Shown piece by piece: positions 8,745-16,946 of a stretch of DNA of 37,494 nt (the first letter of the stretch is position 1; each line of letters opens with the position of its first letter). The DNA comes from JBGTIS01 sp041745535. Its GTDB lineage: Bacteria; Bacteroidota; Bacteroidia; Cytophagales; Cyclobacteriaceae. Location of the stretch: the NCBI GenBank assembly GCA_041745535.1, contig JBGTIS010000305.1, forward strand, positions 1 to 37,494, written 5' to 3'. The position numbers and the translations under genes were made by a program. Under the pieces are notes generated by a model. That model was not told the origin of the DNA, did not search any database, and worked only from the letters and a program-made list of their open reading frames with translations.

Positions 8745-9893
8745 ATGAAAATAGGTATTGTATGTTACCCTACCTTTGGCGGAAGCGGTGTAGTGGCGAC
8801 AGAGCTTGGTAAATCGTTAGCCAAAAAAGGTCATAACATTCACTTTATCACATATTCTCAACCTACCCGACTTGATTTTTTTAATGAAAATCTGTTTTAC
8901 CACGAGGTAGATGTCCGTACTTATCCTTTATTTCAATATCCGCCTTACGAATCGGCACTGGCCAGCAAAATGGTGGATGTAGTTAAATATGAGAAACTGG
9001 ATTTATTACACGTCCATTATGCCATACCCCATGCCTCAGCGGCTTATATGGCCAAGCAAATTCTGGCTACGGAAAATATCCATATTCCGGTAATTACCAC
9101 TTTACATGGCACCGATATTACGCTGGTAGGCAAAGAGGCTTCTTATGCGCCGGTGGTTGCCTTTAGTATCAACGCTTCCGATGGTGTTACGGCAGTTTCT
9201 GAAGACCTGAAAAAGGATACCTATAAACATTTTAAAATAATTAAGGATATTCAGGTTATTCCTAATTTCATTGACCTGGAAAGGTTTAAAAAGCAGCGTA
9301 AAGAGCATTTTAAAAGGGCAATTTGTCCAAACAATGAATTACTGATTGTGCATACTTCTAACTTTCGGCGCGTAAAGCGGGTACCCGATGTAGTAAAAAT
9401 ATTTTATAAAATAAGGGAAAAAATTCCCGCCAAGTTGTTGCTTGTAGGCGATGGACCAGAGCGAAGCAGTGTGGAAGCCCTTTGCCGGGAATTAGGCAAT
9501 TGTGAAGATGTTCGCTTTTTAGGAAAAATAGAAGCCATCGAGGAAGTGCTTTCTGTTGCCGATCTCTTCATTATGCCATCAGAAAAAGAAAGTTTCGGAC
9601 TGGCCGCCCTGGAAGCCATGGCCTGTGAAGTTCCGGTTATTTCTACCAATGCGGGCGGACTGCCCGAACTGAATATAAATGGCGTTACCGGGTTTGTTTG
9701 CCAGATAGGCGACATAGAGGATATGACGGAAAAAGCGCTATATGTATTAGATAAAAACCAGCTGGATACTTTTAAGCAAAACGCGCTTGCCAGGGCTAAA
9801 GAATTCGACGCCAGCAACATCGTGCCTCAGTATGAACAAATGTACGAAACTGTGGTGGCTGATGTTAAAGCAAAGGAAAAAATGAAAGTTTAA
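8745..9893 (+). CDS. bshA: N-acetyl-alpha-D-glucosaminyl L-malate synthase (bacillithiol biosynthesis)
   Basis: 382-residue GT4 glycosyltransferase. It opens with MKIGIVCYPTFGGSGVVATE, the signature start of BshA, with the glycine-rich loop for UDP-sugar binding. The C-terminal Rossmann half carries LLVGDGPER and the EX7E-type block MPSEKESFGLAALEAMACEVPV. BshA transfers GlcNAc from UDP-GlcNAc to L-malate, the first step of bacillithiol synthesis, in the cytosol. bshB and bshC are not in the window. It starts 15 bases after the GH3 fusion, so the two are probably co-transcribed. Convergent with the PLP enzyme downstream. Confidence 0.94.
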   Translation: MKIGIVCYPTFGGSGVVATELGKSLAKKGHNIHFITYSQPTRLDFFNENLFYHEVDVRTYPLFQYPPYESALASKMVDVVKYEKLDLLHVHYAIPHASAAYMAKQILATENIHIPVITTLHGTDITLVGKEASYAPVVAFSINASDGVTAVSEDLKKDTYKHFKIIKDIQVIPNFIDLERFKKQRKEHFKRAICPNNELLIVHTSNFRRVKRVPDVVKIFYKIREKIPAKLLLVGDGPERSSVEALCRELGNCEDVRFLGKIEAIEEVLSVADLFIMPSEKESFGLAALEAMACEVPVISTNAGGLPELNINGVTGFVCQIGDIEDMTEKALYVLDKNQLDTFKQNALARAKEFDASNIVPQYEQMYETVVADVKAKEKMKV

Positions 9894-9922
9894 ACTACTT
9901 TTTACACCAAACAGGATTTCTT

Positions 9923-11101
9923 TTACCTGTTACTAACAGAAGTAGTTTCGCTGCCAAAAGCCAGCGCCCGATTAATATCTTTTAAAATATCATGGGCACT
10001 TTCAATGCCTACCGAAACCCGCAGCAGTGCATCGGTAATGCCTGCCTGTTTTCTTTCTTCCGCGGAAAGCTTGATGTGGGAAGTTCTGGCTGGAGCACAA
10101 ATCAATGTCTCCACACCTCCCAAACTGAGTGCGGGAATAATCAGTCGCAGGTTTCGCGTAAAAGTTTCTGCTGCTTCCAAACCGCTTAAATTTGGTTCAA
10201 AAGATAACATACCGCCAAAACCCATCATTTGCGATTGAGCGATTTCATGGCCGGGATGAGTAGCCAGGCCCGGATAATTTACTTTTTTAACACCTTTATG
10301 CTGTGCCAGGGCTTCGGCCAGAAAAAGCGCGTTTTCATTTTGTTTTTGTACCCGTATTGATAAAGTTTTCAAACTTCTTTCAATTAAAGCACAAGTGGTT
10401 CCATTGATGTTGCCTCCAAAATTAACTGCCGTTTGGCGAATTTGCTTTTCTATTTCAGCCGAAGTTAATACCACGCCAAATATAATGTCGCTGTGCCCGC
10501 TCAGGTACTTGGTGCCGCTGTGTAATACAATGTCTATTCCTAAATTAATAGGGTTCTGATTGATGGGCGAAGCGAAAGTATTATCAATTACGGTAACAAT
10601 TCCCTTTGCTTTGGCCAAAGCGGCTACGGCCTTTATATCGGTGATTTTTAATAAGGGGTTGGAAGGAGTTTCTATATAAATAACTTTTGTTTCAGGTCGA
10701 ATGGCCTCAGAGAAGCTGCTCATAGTGCTGCTATCGGCAAAAGAAAAATCGATACCCAGTTTATTCAGTTCCGCATTAATAAAATGAACCGTACCGCCAT
10801 ACAAATCACGCTGAAAAAGTATATGATCGCCTACCTTTAACAAAGCAAGCAACGTGGTACTAATGGCAGCCATGCCGGAACTGAAGAGCAGGCCTGCTTC
10901 GGCATTTTCCAATATGCAAAGCTTTTCAACAACCGTTTGCTGATTGATGGTATTATAATACCTGGGATAAATATTTTCTTCCACATCCAGGTAACCATAG
11001 GCAGCTGAAGGATAAACCGGCGTAACTACACCATTTACAGGGTTAATGTGGCTGCCTGCGTGCACACAGGCGGTATCTTTAGAATTAGTATTTTCTCGCA
11101 T
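9923..11101 (-). CDS. Trans-sulfuration (Cys/Met metabolism) PLP-dependent enzyme
   Basis: 392 residues with the full pattern of the Cys/Met-metabolism PLP family (fold type I). Visible are the phosphate-binding SSGMAAI (74-80), the stacking Tyr in RDLYGGT (Y101), the DNTFASP block (173-179) and the Schiff-base lysine in SGTKYLSGHSD (K198). Family members include cystathionine gamma-synthase, cystathionine beta/gamma-lyase, O-acetylhomoserine sulfhydrylase and methionine gamma-lyase. Sequence reading alone does not decide among them, so no symbol is given. It lies 20 bases downstream of the HAD gene on the same strand, the last of a three-gene run. Confidence 0.9.
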   Translation of the reverse strand: MRENTNSKDTACVHAGSHINPVNGVVTPVYPSAAYGYLDVEENIYPRYYNTINQQTVVEKLCILENAEAGLLFSSGMAAISTTLLALLKVGDHILFQRDLYGGTVHFINAELNKLGIDFSFADSSTMSSFSEAIRPETKVIYIETPSNPLLKITDIKAVAALAKAKGIVTVIDNTFASPINQNPINLGIDIVLHSGTKYLSGHSDIIFGVVLTSAEIEKQIRQTAVNFGGNINGTTCALIERSLKTLSIRVQKQNENALFLAEALAQHKGVKKVNYPGLATHPGHEIAQSQMMGFGGMLSFEPNLSGLEAAETFTRNLRLIIPALSLGGVETLICAPARTSHIKLSAEERKQAGITDALLRVSVGIESAHDILKDINRALAFGSETTSVSNR

Positions 11102-11121
11102 AACAGTAAAAGGCCAAAAAC

Positions 11122-11769
11122 TTATTTTAAAAGTTGAAGAATTTTTTCGGTGCTATCCACACTAAAATCATATATAATCAGGTCAGCAGCCGACAGTTCC
11201 TGGTTGCCTGAGTTTGGGTTCACAAACCCGGCACAAAACATACCGGCTGCTTTGGCGGCGCGTACCCCATTATTAGAATCTTCCACCACTACGCACTTTT
11301 CGGGTGAAATCTGAAACTTGTGAGCGGGCTTTAAAAATATATCAGGCGCTGGTTTGCCATTTTTCACTTCCTCACCACTAATTACAAAATCGAAAAAATG
11401 ATCAATACCCAGCTTTTCTATCACCACCTGAATATTTCTTTTGGGTGAAGAGGAAGCCAGACAAACAATTTCTTCTTTTTCTTTCAGCATTTGAAGAAAA
11501 TCAGGAATTCCGGCGATCGGTGCCAGTGTTTCGGCAGCCAGATAGCTGTATTTCCTCTCTTTTTCGCCAGCTTTTAGCATGGTGAGGTCATGCTCCAGTT
11601 GAAAGGTGTCTTTAATGTATCCCCACATTTTATCGGCTGAAATGCCAATAAAACCATTGTACACTTCATCTGAAATTTCAACACCTAAATCTTTAAAATA
11701 CTGATAGTTGATTTCTTTGTAAAACTCTTCGCTGTCTATCAGCACGCCATCCATATCAAAAATTACCAT
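11122..11769 (-). CDS. HAD-superfamily hydrolase, beta-phosphoglucomutase-like
   Basis: 215 residues. HAD motif I is FDMDGVLIDSE (nucleophile D5, acid D7). Motif II is the SSS in CLASSSPKR, motif III is KNGKPAPDIFL, and motif IV is VVEDSNNGVRAAKAAG. A helical cap sits between motifs I and II, giving subfamily IA, the beta-phosphoglucomutase / sugar-phosphatase group. The substrate is probably a small phosphorylated sugar or metabolite, but this cannot be resolved. It starts 6 bases after the nitroreductase stop, so the two are in one transcript. Confidence 0.9.
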   Translation of the reverse strand: MVIFDMDGVLIDSEEFYKEINYQYFKDLGVEISDEVYNGFIGISADKMWGYIKDTFQLEHDLTMLKAGEKERKYSYLAAETLAPIAGIPDFLQMLKEKEEIVCLASSSPKRNIQVVIEKLGIDHFFDFVISGEEVKNGKPAPDIFLKPAHKFQISPEKCVVVEDSNNGVRAAKAAGMFCAGFVNPNSGNQELSAADLIIYDFSVDSTEKILQLLK

Positions 11770-11775
11770 AATTTA

Positions 11776-12180
11776 TTATTTTATCCACCTAACTTTATCT
11801 TCAATTGGTTTTCTTCTGCCTTCCGGCCACTTTTCGGGTATTCCCAAATGTAAAAAGCCCAGCAATTTATCCGCAGGTTCCAGATCAAAAAATGATTTGG
11901 CTTCCTCTTTATAAGTAATTCCGCCCGACCCCCAGTAGCAACCTAAGCCATAAGCAGTAGCAGTTAACCACATATTCTGTACCGCGCAGGCTGTTTCCTC
12001 TATTTCGGGAATTTTACCTTCGTGGCGTTTCATACCAATGGAAATAATATGCGAACAATTGGCATTTTCCAGTATTTGCTTAATAATTTTATGATCAATG
12101 GTTTCGTCAGTATACATTTCCGGATACACGGAGCGCCGATTCTGAATAAGCTGGTTTACCTCATCTGTATTAAATTCCAT
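11776..12180 (-). CDS. Nitroreductase-family protein with an internal deletion
   Basis: I place the start at the ATG at 12180, giving 134 residues beginning MEFNTDEVNQLIQNRRSVYP. The open frame runs back to 12255 but the extra 25 residues do not resemble the family. The N-terminal NRRSVYP block (FMN-phosphate contact) and the C-terminal block CAVQNMWLTATAYGLGCYW (family dimer/FMN region) are present. Between them the usual stretch of about 55-60 residues, which starts with an APTH..EPW type motif after ENAN, is absent: ENAN runs directly into CSHIISIGM. The frame is intact across the junction. An in-frame deletion is the simplest reading; a naturally minimal paralogue is possible. FMN binding is doubtful. 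Confidence 0.75.
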   Translation of the reverse strand: MEFNTDEVNQLIQNRRSVYPEMYTDETIDHKIIKQILENANCSHIISIGMKRHEGKIPEIEETACAVQNMWLTATAYGLGCYWGSGGITYKEEAKSFFDLEPADKLLGFLHLGIPEKWPEGRRKPIEDKVRWIK

Positions 12181-12327
12181 ATATAATAATTCGCAATAGG
12201 GTAATCGTGTTAAAAGCCTGGTAAAGATAAAGGGTTCATTAGCTTTTTCCTGCAAATCTTACTGTTAATCGTGGAATAAATCGAAGATAAATGTATCTTG
12301 TACAGATTAATTTGAATGAATTTTACC

Positions 12328-13086
12328 ATGCATATTGATCTGTCGAAACAAAAAATTCTGGTTACCGGTGCCAGTCGTGGGCTGGGAAAAGCTATTGCTG
12401 AACAACTGGCTGCCTCAGGCGCGCAGGTAGCGGTACATTATCATAGAAATTATGAGGCAGCCAATCGGGTAGCCAAATCTATAGGGCATAACGCGCAATG
12501 CTTTCAGGCCGATTTATGTAAACCTGTTGAAGTAATTCAGCTTTTTGCCAACATAACTGCTGAGTTTGAAAAACTGGATTGTATCATCAATAATGCGGGT
12601 GTTTCGTTGCGTACCGATCCGGAAGGAACTGATATTGACTGGAGCGACAACTGGTCACGCAACATGCTTATTAATTTACATTCAGTAGGGTTGTTGTGTA
12701 AAAAAGCGATCGCGCATTTTAAGGAACGAGGCGGTGGCCGGATCATCAATATTTCGTCTAGGGCTGCTTTCCGGGGCGATACTGCTGATTATATGGGATA
12801 TGCAGCCTCAAAAGCCGGCGTAGTAGCACTCACCCGTTCTATCGCCAGGGCTTATGGCAAAGAAGGGATCAAAGCCTTTAACATAGCCCCGGGTTTTGTG
12901 CGAACCGATATGGCAGATGTTTTTATCAAGCAATATGGTGAAGCTTATGCGGTGGATGATATCGCCCTGCCACAGCTTACTGAACCTAAGGATGTAGCTC
13001 CTATGATTTGTATGCTGGCCAGCGGATTGGCCGATCATGCTACTGGCTGCACCATTGATATGAATGCTGGCAGCTACGTACACTAA
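12328..13086 (+). CDS. SDR family oxidoreductase
   Basis: Short-chain dehydrogenase of about 252 residues. The cofactor motif is VTGASRGLGKA, followed by NNAGVS and SSRAA (catalytic Ser), the YAASK catalytic Tyr/Lys, and the IAPGFVRTDM block. It ends with a GCTIDMNAGSYVH variant of the usual D-GG tail. I chose ATG 12328 (MHIDLSKQKILVTGAS), the typical distance from the glycine motif; ATG 12316, four codons upstream, is equally possible. It resembles FabG-like 3-oxoacyl reductases but the substrate is unknown. It precedes the dienoyl-CoA reductase-like gene by 29 bases, so a role in lipid or acyl-CoA metabolism is plausible. Confidence 0.9.
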   Translation: MHIDLSKQKILVTGASRGLGKAIAEQLAASGAQVAVHYHRNYEAANRVAKSIGHNAQCFQADLCKPVEVIQLFANITAEFEKLDCIINNAGVSLRTDPEGTDIDWSDNWSRNMLINLHSVGLLCKKAIAHFKERGGGRIINISSRAAFRGDTADYMGYAASKAGVVALTRSIARAYGKEGIKAFNIAPGFVRTDMADVFIKQYGEAYAVDDIALPQLTEPKDVAPMICMLASGLADHATGCTIDMNAGSYVH

Positions 13087-13115
13087 TTTTTTTTTTAACA
13101 GAACAACATAACCCG

Positions 13116-13982
13116 ATGCAAATGGAAGGAATGCTGAAAGAAAATGCCTTAAAAGGAAAAACCTATATTATTACGGGTGGTGGTACCGGTCTTGGTAAAG
13201 CGATGGGGAAATATGTATTAGAACTGGGAGCGAACCTGGTAATTACCAGCCGCAAACTCGAGGTGCTGGAGAAAACCGCTCAGGAACTAACTTCACAAAC
13301 CGGAGGAAAAGTGCTGCCCATTGCCTGTGATGTGCGAAACTACAACGAAATTGAGGAGTTAATTAAAGCTACCGAAAAAGAATTTGGCGAAATTAATGGA
13401 GTAGTGAACAATGCGGCCGGTAATTTTATTAGTCCTACCGAACGGCTTTCGCACCGGGCTTTTGATATTGTGGTAGATATTGTGTTGCGTGGTACTTACA
13501 ATGTTACGCTGGCGGTTGGCAAAAACTGGATTGCGCTACAACAACCCGGTGTATTTCTGAACATAGTAACTACTTACGCATGGACTGGTTCGGGTTATGT
13601 GGTGCCCTCGGCCTGTGCCAAAGCCGGTGTGCTGGCTTTAACCCGATCGCTGGCCGTGGAATGGGCCAAATACCAAATTCGCAGCAATGCCATTGCCCCC
13701 GGGCCTTTCCCCACTGAAGGTGCCTGGAGCCGGTTACTGCCCCACGACCTGGCCGAAAAGTTTGATCCTGCGAATCGTGTTCCCCTTAAAAGAAATGGTG
13801 AACACCAGGAACTGGCTAACTTGGCAGCATATCTGTTGTCAGATTTTTCTGCCTACGTCAATGGAGAAGTGGTTACCATTGATGGCGGCGAATGGCTGAT
13901 GAGTGGCGGGGAATTTAATGATTTCGAACAGATACCGCAGGAACTTTGGGATCAGATGGAAAAAATGCGGAAGAAAAAATAA
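13116..13982 (+). CDS. 2,4-dienoyl-CoA reductase-type SDR
   Basis: 288 residues. The cofactor motif is ITGGGTGLGKAMG. NNAAGNF follows, then TYAWTGSGYVVPSACAKAG. The classical YxxxK tyrosine is replaced by Ser (SACAK), exactly as in mitochondrial and peroxisomal 2,4-dienoyl-CoA reductases, whose C-terminal SGEFND signature is also here (SGGEFNDFEQ). This identifies the DECR branch, which reduces 2,4-dienoyl-CoA with NADPH during beta-oxidation of polyunsaturated fatty acids. A start at the ATG of MLKENALKGK (13131) is an alternative. No thiolase or hydratase genes are in the window. Confidence 0.9.
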   Translation: MQMEGMLKENALKGKTYIITGGGTGLGKAMGKYVLELGANLVITSRKLEVLEKTAQELTSQTGGKVLPIACDVRNYNEIEELIKATEKEFGEINGVVNNAAGNFISPTERLSHRAFDIVVDIVLRGTYNVTLAVGKNWIALQQPGVFLNIVTTYAWTGSGYVVPSACAKAGVLALTRSLAVEWAKYQIRSNAIAPGPFPTEGAWSRLLPHDLAEKFDPANRVPLKRNGEHQELANLAAYLLSDFSAYVNGEVVTIDGGEWLMSGGEFNDFEQIPQELWDQMEKMRKKK

Positions 13983-14063
13983 TCAATCGATAACTTTTAG
14001 CGGTATTAGCCAGTTGTAAAAGAAACATAACTGATTTCAATAATTTTAACTGACTAAAAAATT

Positions 14064-14270
14064 ATGGCAGGACAAGGTTCTTCAGGCAATGTAATCGCCG
14101 CACTGGCAAGCTTTTTTATTCCGGGTTTGGGCCAACTTATTCAGGGCCGGCTGGGCATGGCCATTTTACAATTTGTACTGGCTGGCATTCTCTGGATTTT
14201 TCTGTTGGGCTGGGTCATCCATCTCTGGTCTATTCTGGATGCGGCTATGTTTAAACCGAAAGTAATTTAA
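14064..14270 (+). CDS. Small TM2-like membrane protein
   Basis: 68 residues. A short polar N-terminus (MAGQGSSGN) precedes two hydrophobic segments (about 11-24 and 30-52). Between them sits a GLGQLIQGR turn of the kind seen in TM2-domain and similar small membrane proteins, and it ends with LDAAMFKPKVI. Function unknown. It stands alone on the plus strand, 81 bases after the dienoyl-CoA reductase, and is convergent with the DUF4178/PspA cluster, with only the terminator hairpin at 14285-14307 between them. Confidence 0.8.
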   Translation: MAGQGSSGNVIAALASFFIPGLGQLIQGRLGMAILQFVLAGILWIFLLGWVIHLWSILDAAMFKPKVI

Positions 14271-14280
14271 TGGCATACAT

Positions 14281-14307
14281 AAAAAAAGCCTATTTTACAC
14301 AGGCTTT
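14281..14307 (-). terminator. Rho-independent terminator of the PspA cluster
   Basis: Read on the minus strand, a seven-base-pair stem AAAGCCT/AGGCTTT (14301-14307 with 14285-14291, 9-base loop) runs straight into seven T residues (complement of 14281-14287). It overlaps the last codons and stop of the DUF4178 gene. On the plus strand there is no T tract after the stem, so it serves the minus-strand operon. Confidence 0.75.
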
Positions 14308-14939
14308 GTTAAACTGTATACTTCCACCTGTGATGCTTTCACGGGTTGAGCAAGGCTTACATCAAAGGAGCCATCTTTCCATTCCTCAATGGTGATAAAG
14401 CTGTCGCCTTCATCGGTTTCGAATTCCCAGTAGTAAAAAAACTCTTCGTTCTCAGCCGATGTATCACCATTTCTGAAAAAAGAGGCTTCGGAGGAATTCT
14501 CGAAATAGTAGGTTTTGCCTTCAAACTCAAGCTCGCCTTCAGCCTTTTCACTCATCACATCCAGGTCTTCCCGACTAATATTCAAGTTTCTGAGCTTTAA
14601 CTGGCGCTGAGTAAAGGTAACATCCAGTCCGTCGCCTTCTTCAATGGATATCCACACTTTTTTTGTGCCATTATCGCCTTCCAGTTCGTACCATTCTTCG
14701 CTGTCGCCACCACGATAAATGTGCCGGGCCAAAATGGTAATATCGTATTCTTCCATGTTAGTGCCAATATTTCGCAGTCGCATGACTCCGCCTTCTTTCA
14801 CGTTATCGATGCGTAATTCATTGGATGTGTCATTCATATCTTCCTTGATAAGATCCTGTCCTTTTTTACTTCTGGATCTCCAAACGTAAAAACCTAAAAC
14901 TACAATGCCGACAACAATTAAGGTAATAAATAGATCCAT
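14295..14939 (-). CDS. DUF4178 domain protein with N-terminal membrane anchor
   Basis: 214 residues. One transmembrane helix (about 4-19) is followed by a basic stop-transfer (RSRSKKG) and a beta-rich soluble domain. The pattern LRNIGTNMEEYDITILARHIYRGGDSEEWYELEGD matches the DUF4178 family. DUF4178 proteins are repeatedly found next to PspA/IM30-like proteins; their biochemistry is undefined. Here the gene is the last of a three-gene minus-strand run (YbjN-like, PspA, DUF4178), 52 bases after pspA. I infer a membrane partner for the PspA assembly. Confidence 0.85.
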   Translation of the reverse strand: MDLFITLIVVGIVVLGFYVWRSRSKKGQDLIKEDMNDTSNELRIDNVKEGGVMRLRNIGTNMEEYDITILARHIYRGGDSEEWYELEGDNGTKKVWISIEEGDGLDVTFTQRQLKLRNLNISREDLDVMSEKAEGELEFEGKTYYFENSSEASFFRNGDTSAENEEFFYYWEFETDEGDSFITIEEWKDGSFDVSLAQPVKASQVEVYSLTKPV

Positions 14940-14991
14940 AGGTATGTTGAACTTTGTGTGAAAACCGGTTGGTTGCTTATGATTTAAAGTT

Positions 14992-15693
14992 TTATTTATT
15001 GATTCCCATTTTTGCTTTCAGTGCTGCCAGCGAATCAGACTGAGAAGTATTGCTACCCAGCGCTTTGTCTATTTCATCATCCACACTTTTGGGAGCATTG
15101 GCAATTTCACCATACGATTCTGCCAGCGACTCTTCTTCTTCTACCCGTGTTCTCATACGCTCCAGCATGGCTACCGTGCTGGATGAATCAATGCCAGCCA
15201 TCTGCTTATTCAGTTTTTTAGTGGCAGCGCTTACTTTGGAGCGTGCTTTCAGGGTACGCAACTCATTTTCCCAGGTAGAAATCTGACCGCGCAGGTCGTT
15301 GATTTTAGACTCCAGATTGGCAGTCATGCTGTCGTATTTCTGCGCTTCGGTTTGCAACCGGCTTACTTCGCGGGAAGCGTGTTCTTTTTTGTTCAGTGCT
15401 TCGGTGGCAAGCCTGTCGGCCTCGGCACCATCTAACTGCCCCTGCTCGGCTCTTTGCAGTAGCATCATGGCTTTGTTTTCGTAATCTTGCGCCTGTTGCT
15501 GGTTGGTTTTGCTATCTCTTCGGGTGCGTATGGCGATGGCTTTTACTTCAGCCAGGCTTTCCAGGGCTTTATTCAGATCGTTCTTTAAATCGCGAATGGC
15601 TTGCTCACTCATTTTTACCGGATCTTCCAGGTTGTCTACCAGCGAATGGGTTTCTGCTTGCCCTACTTTAAATAATCTTCTGAAAATACTCAT
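14992..15693 (-). CDS. PspA/IM30 (ESCRT-III-like) family protein
   Basis: 233 residues, almost entirely helical coiled coil. It begins MSIFRRLFKVGQAETHSLVDNLEDPVK, the amphipathic N-terminal helix and EDP-type turn of the PspA/Vipp1 family, and continues through long Glu/Lys/Gln heptads to about residue 210. PspA proteins form membrane-remodelling ESCRT-III-like rods that protect a leaky inner membrane. The usual E. coli partners (PspF, B, C) are absent; instead it sits between a YbjN-like gene (14 bases upstream) and a DUF4178 gene. Confidence 0.92.
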   Translation of the reverse strand: MSIFRRLFKVGQAETHSLVDNLEDPVKMSEQAIRDLKNDLNKALESLAEVKAIAIRTRRDSKTNQQQAQDYENKAMMLLQRAEQGQLDGAEADRLATEALNKKEHASREVSRLQTEAQKYDSMTANLESKINDLRGQISTWENELRTLKARSKVSAATKKLNKQMAGIDSSSTVAMLERMRTRVEEEESLAESYGEIANAPKSVDDEIDKALGSNTSQSDSLAALKAKMGINK

Positions 15694-15707
15694 AATATTA
15701 ATTAATT

Positions 15708-16112
15708 TTAAGATTTACCTTTGCCAGCAAAGCTAATAAATTCTCCGGCGTATTCGGCCATCATTAAACTTATGGAATTGATGGAGGCTTCCAACTCATT
15801 GCGATCCAGATTTTCCAATTGCAGGGTATCGCGAAAAATTACACGTTCGCCTTCGTCGTCAAGCACCAAAGCACCATGTACAATAGTACGGTTAATTTGT
15901 AAAAGGCGTTGAAGTATTTTGGCATCCACCTCTTGTAGCGAAAAAATAAATTGTTCCAGAATCAGAATATCATCTTCGCAATCTATCAGCAAATTACTAA
16001 TTCCTTTGTCTTCGTCGGTAATCACTACCAAACTTTCTGCCTCATCTTCAGTTTGGAGAGTAAAGCCAAGGTCAAATAAATAGTTTTTAACTTTTTTAAA
16101 GTATTCTTCCAT
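15708..16112 (-). CDS. YbjN / YjfI-like (type III secretion chaperone fold) protein
   Basis: I place the start at ATG 16112 (MEEYFKKVKNYLFDLGF), giving 134 residues. The frame stays open to 16259, but that extension is low-complexity, AT-rich and overlaps the NUDIX gene start on the other strand. The sequence alternates helix and strand with acidic patches, and the core GALVLDDEGERVIFRDTLQLENLDRNELEASI resembles YbjN and YjfI/DUF2170 proteins, both of the type III secretion chaperone-like fold. It is the first gene of the PspA cluster. YjfI-PspA pairing is known from E. coli (yjfI-yjfJ), which supports a chaperone or partner role for PspA. The family choice between YbjN and DUF2170 is uncertain. 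Confidence 0.8.
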   Translation of the reverse strand: MEEYFKKVKNYLFDLGFTLQTEDEAESLVVITDEDKGISNLLIDCEDDILILEQFIFSLQEVDAKILQRLLQINRTIVHGALVLDDEGERVIFRDTLQLENLDRNELEASINSISLMMAEYAGEFISFAGKGKS

Positions 16113-16253
16113 TTTTAAGTTTCTTTTTTGGTTAATATACTTACTGTAAATAAAATAATCAAACTTCAGAATTTCTATGTATTTTGAAAGGAATAGAATA
16201 TCATTCATTCCTACTAAAATTTTTTTATTATTGTAGGCTGAAAAACACGGAAT

Positions 16254-16934
16254 ATGCAACTTTACGTTAACGATACGCCCGTAATTATTATAGAAAGGAA
16301 TAGTTCAATTAATACCTCCGACTATGAATTGCGCGTAGATGTAAGCCAACTTGATGTTTTAAATATTAAGCTGAAAGACGATGTGCTGGTAACAGGCGCA
16401 TCTGAAAAATATATCAAATCGTGCCTTGATGCATTCAGCAAACAAAAAGTAAAAAAACTGGATAGCATTACCTTTGCTGTGGAAGATGTGGACCTGGTAG
16501 TAAAATTTATCAAGAAACAGTTCAGGATAATTAAAGCGGCAGGTGGCCTGGTAGTGAAAGACGATAAAATTTTACTGATTTCCAGGTTAGGAAAGTGGGA
16601 CCTCCCGAAGGGTAAAATTGAAAAAAACGAAAAAGCCAGGTCAGGCGCCAAAAGAGAGGTAGAGGAAGAATGTAACATCAAAGTGGAACTGGATGAGAAA
16701 ATTTGCCATACCTGGCATACTTATACCAGAAATGGTAAAAAAATCTTAAAAAAAACCCAGTGGTATAAAATGTACAGCCTGGATGACGCCGCCATGACCC
16801 CACAGTTGGAAGAGAATATTACAGAAGTGAAATGGATGAGTGAAGAAGAAGTAATGCAGGCTTTATATAATTCTTATAATTCAATCCGGGAAGTAATTCG
16901 CACTTATTACAGCATACAGAAAACACTGGCGTAG
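16254..16934 (+). CDS. NUDIX hydrolase with an extra N-terminal domain (226 aa)
   Basis: The first ~95 residues form a separate alpha/beta region of unknown function. The NUDIX domain starts near residue 98 (AAGGLVVKDDKILLISR). The NUDIX box runs from GKIEKNEKARSG to REVEEECNI, with the usual Gly near its end replaced by Asn; the catalytic REVEEE glutamates are present. NUDIX enzymes hydrolyse nucleoside diphosphates linked to another group; the substrate is unknown. It is divergent from the PspA cluster (141-base gap) and convergent with coaD, only 12 bases away. Confidence 0.9.
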   Translation: MQLYVNDTPVIIIERNSSINTSDYELRVDVSQLDVLNIKLKDDVLVTGASEKYIKSCLDAFSKQKVKKLDSITFAVEDVDLVVKFIKKQFRIIKAAGGLVVKDDKILLISRLGKWDLPKGKIEKNEKARSGAKREVEEECNIKVELDEKICHTWHTYTRNGKKILKKTQWYKMYSLDDAAMTPQLEENITEVKWMSEEEVMQALYNSYNSIREVIRTYYSIQKTLA

Positions 16935-16946
16935 CCAAGCGGAGAG

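Noticed and set aside
9910..9931. AACAGG/CCTGTT hairpin between the convergent bshA and PLP-enzyme genes as a terminator
   Set aside because: Only six base pairs, a ten-base loop and no T tract on either strand.
16113..16259. Longer version of the YbjN-like protein starting at 16259
   Set aside because: The extra 49 residues are translated AT-rich intergenic DNA and overlap the start of the divergent NUDIX gene.
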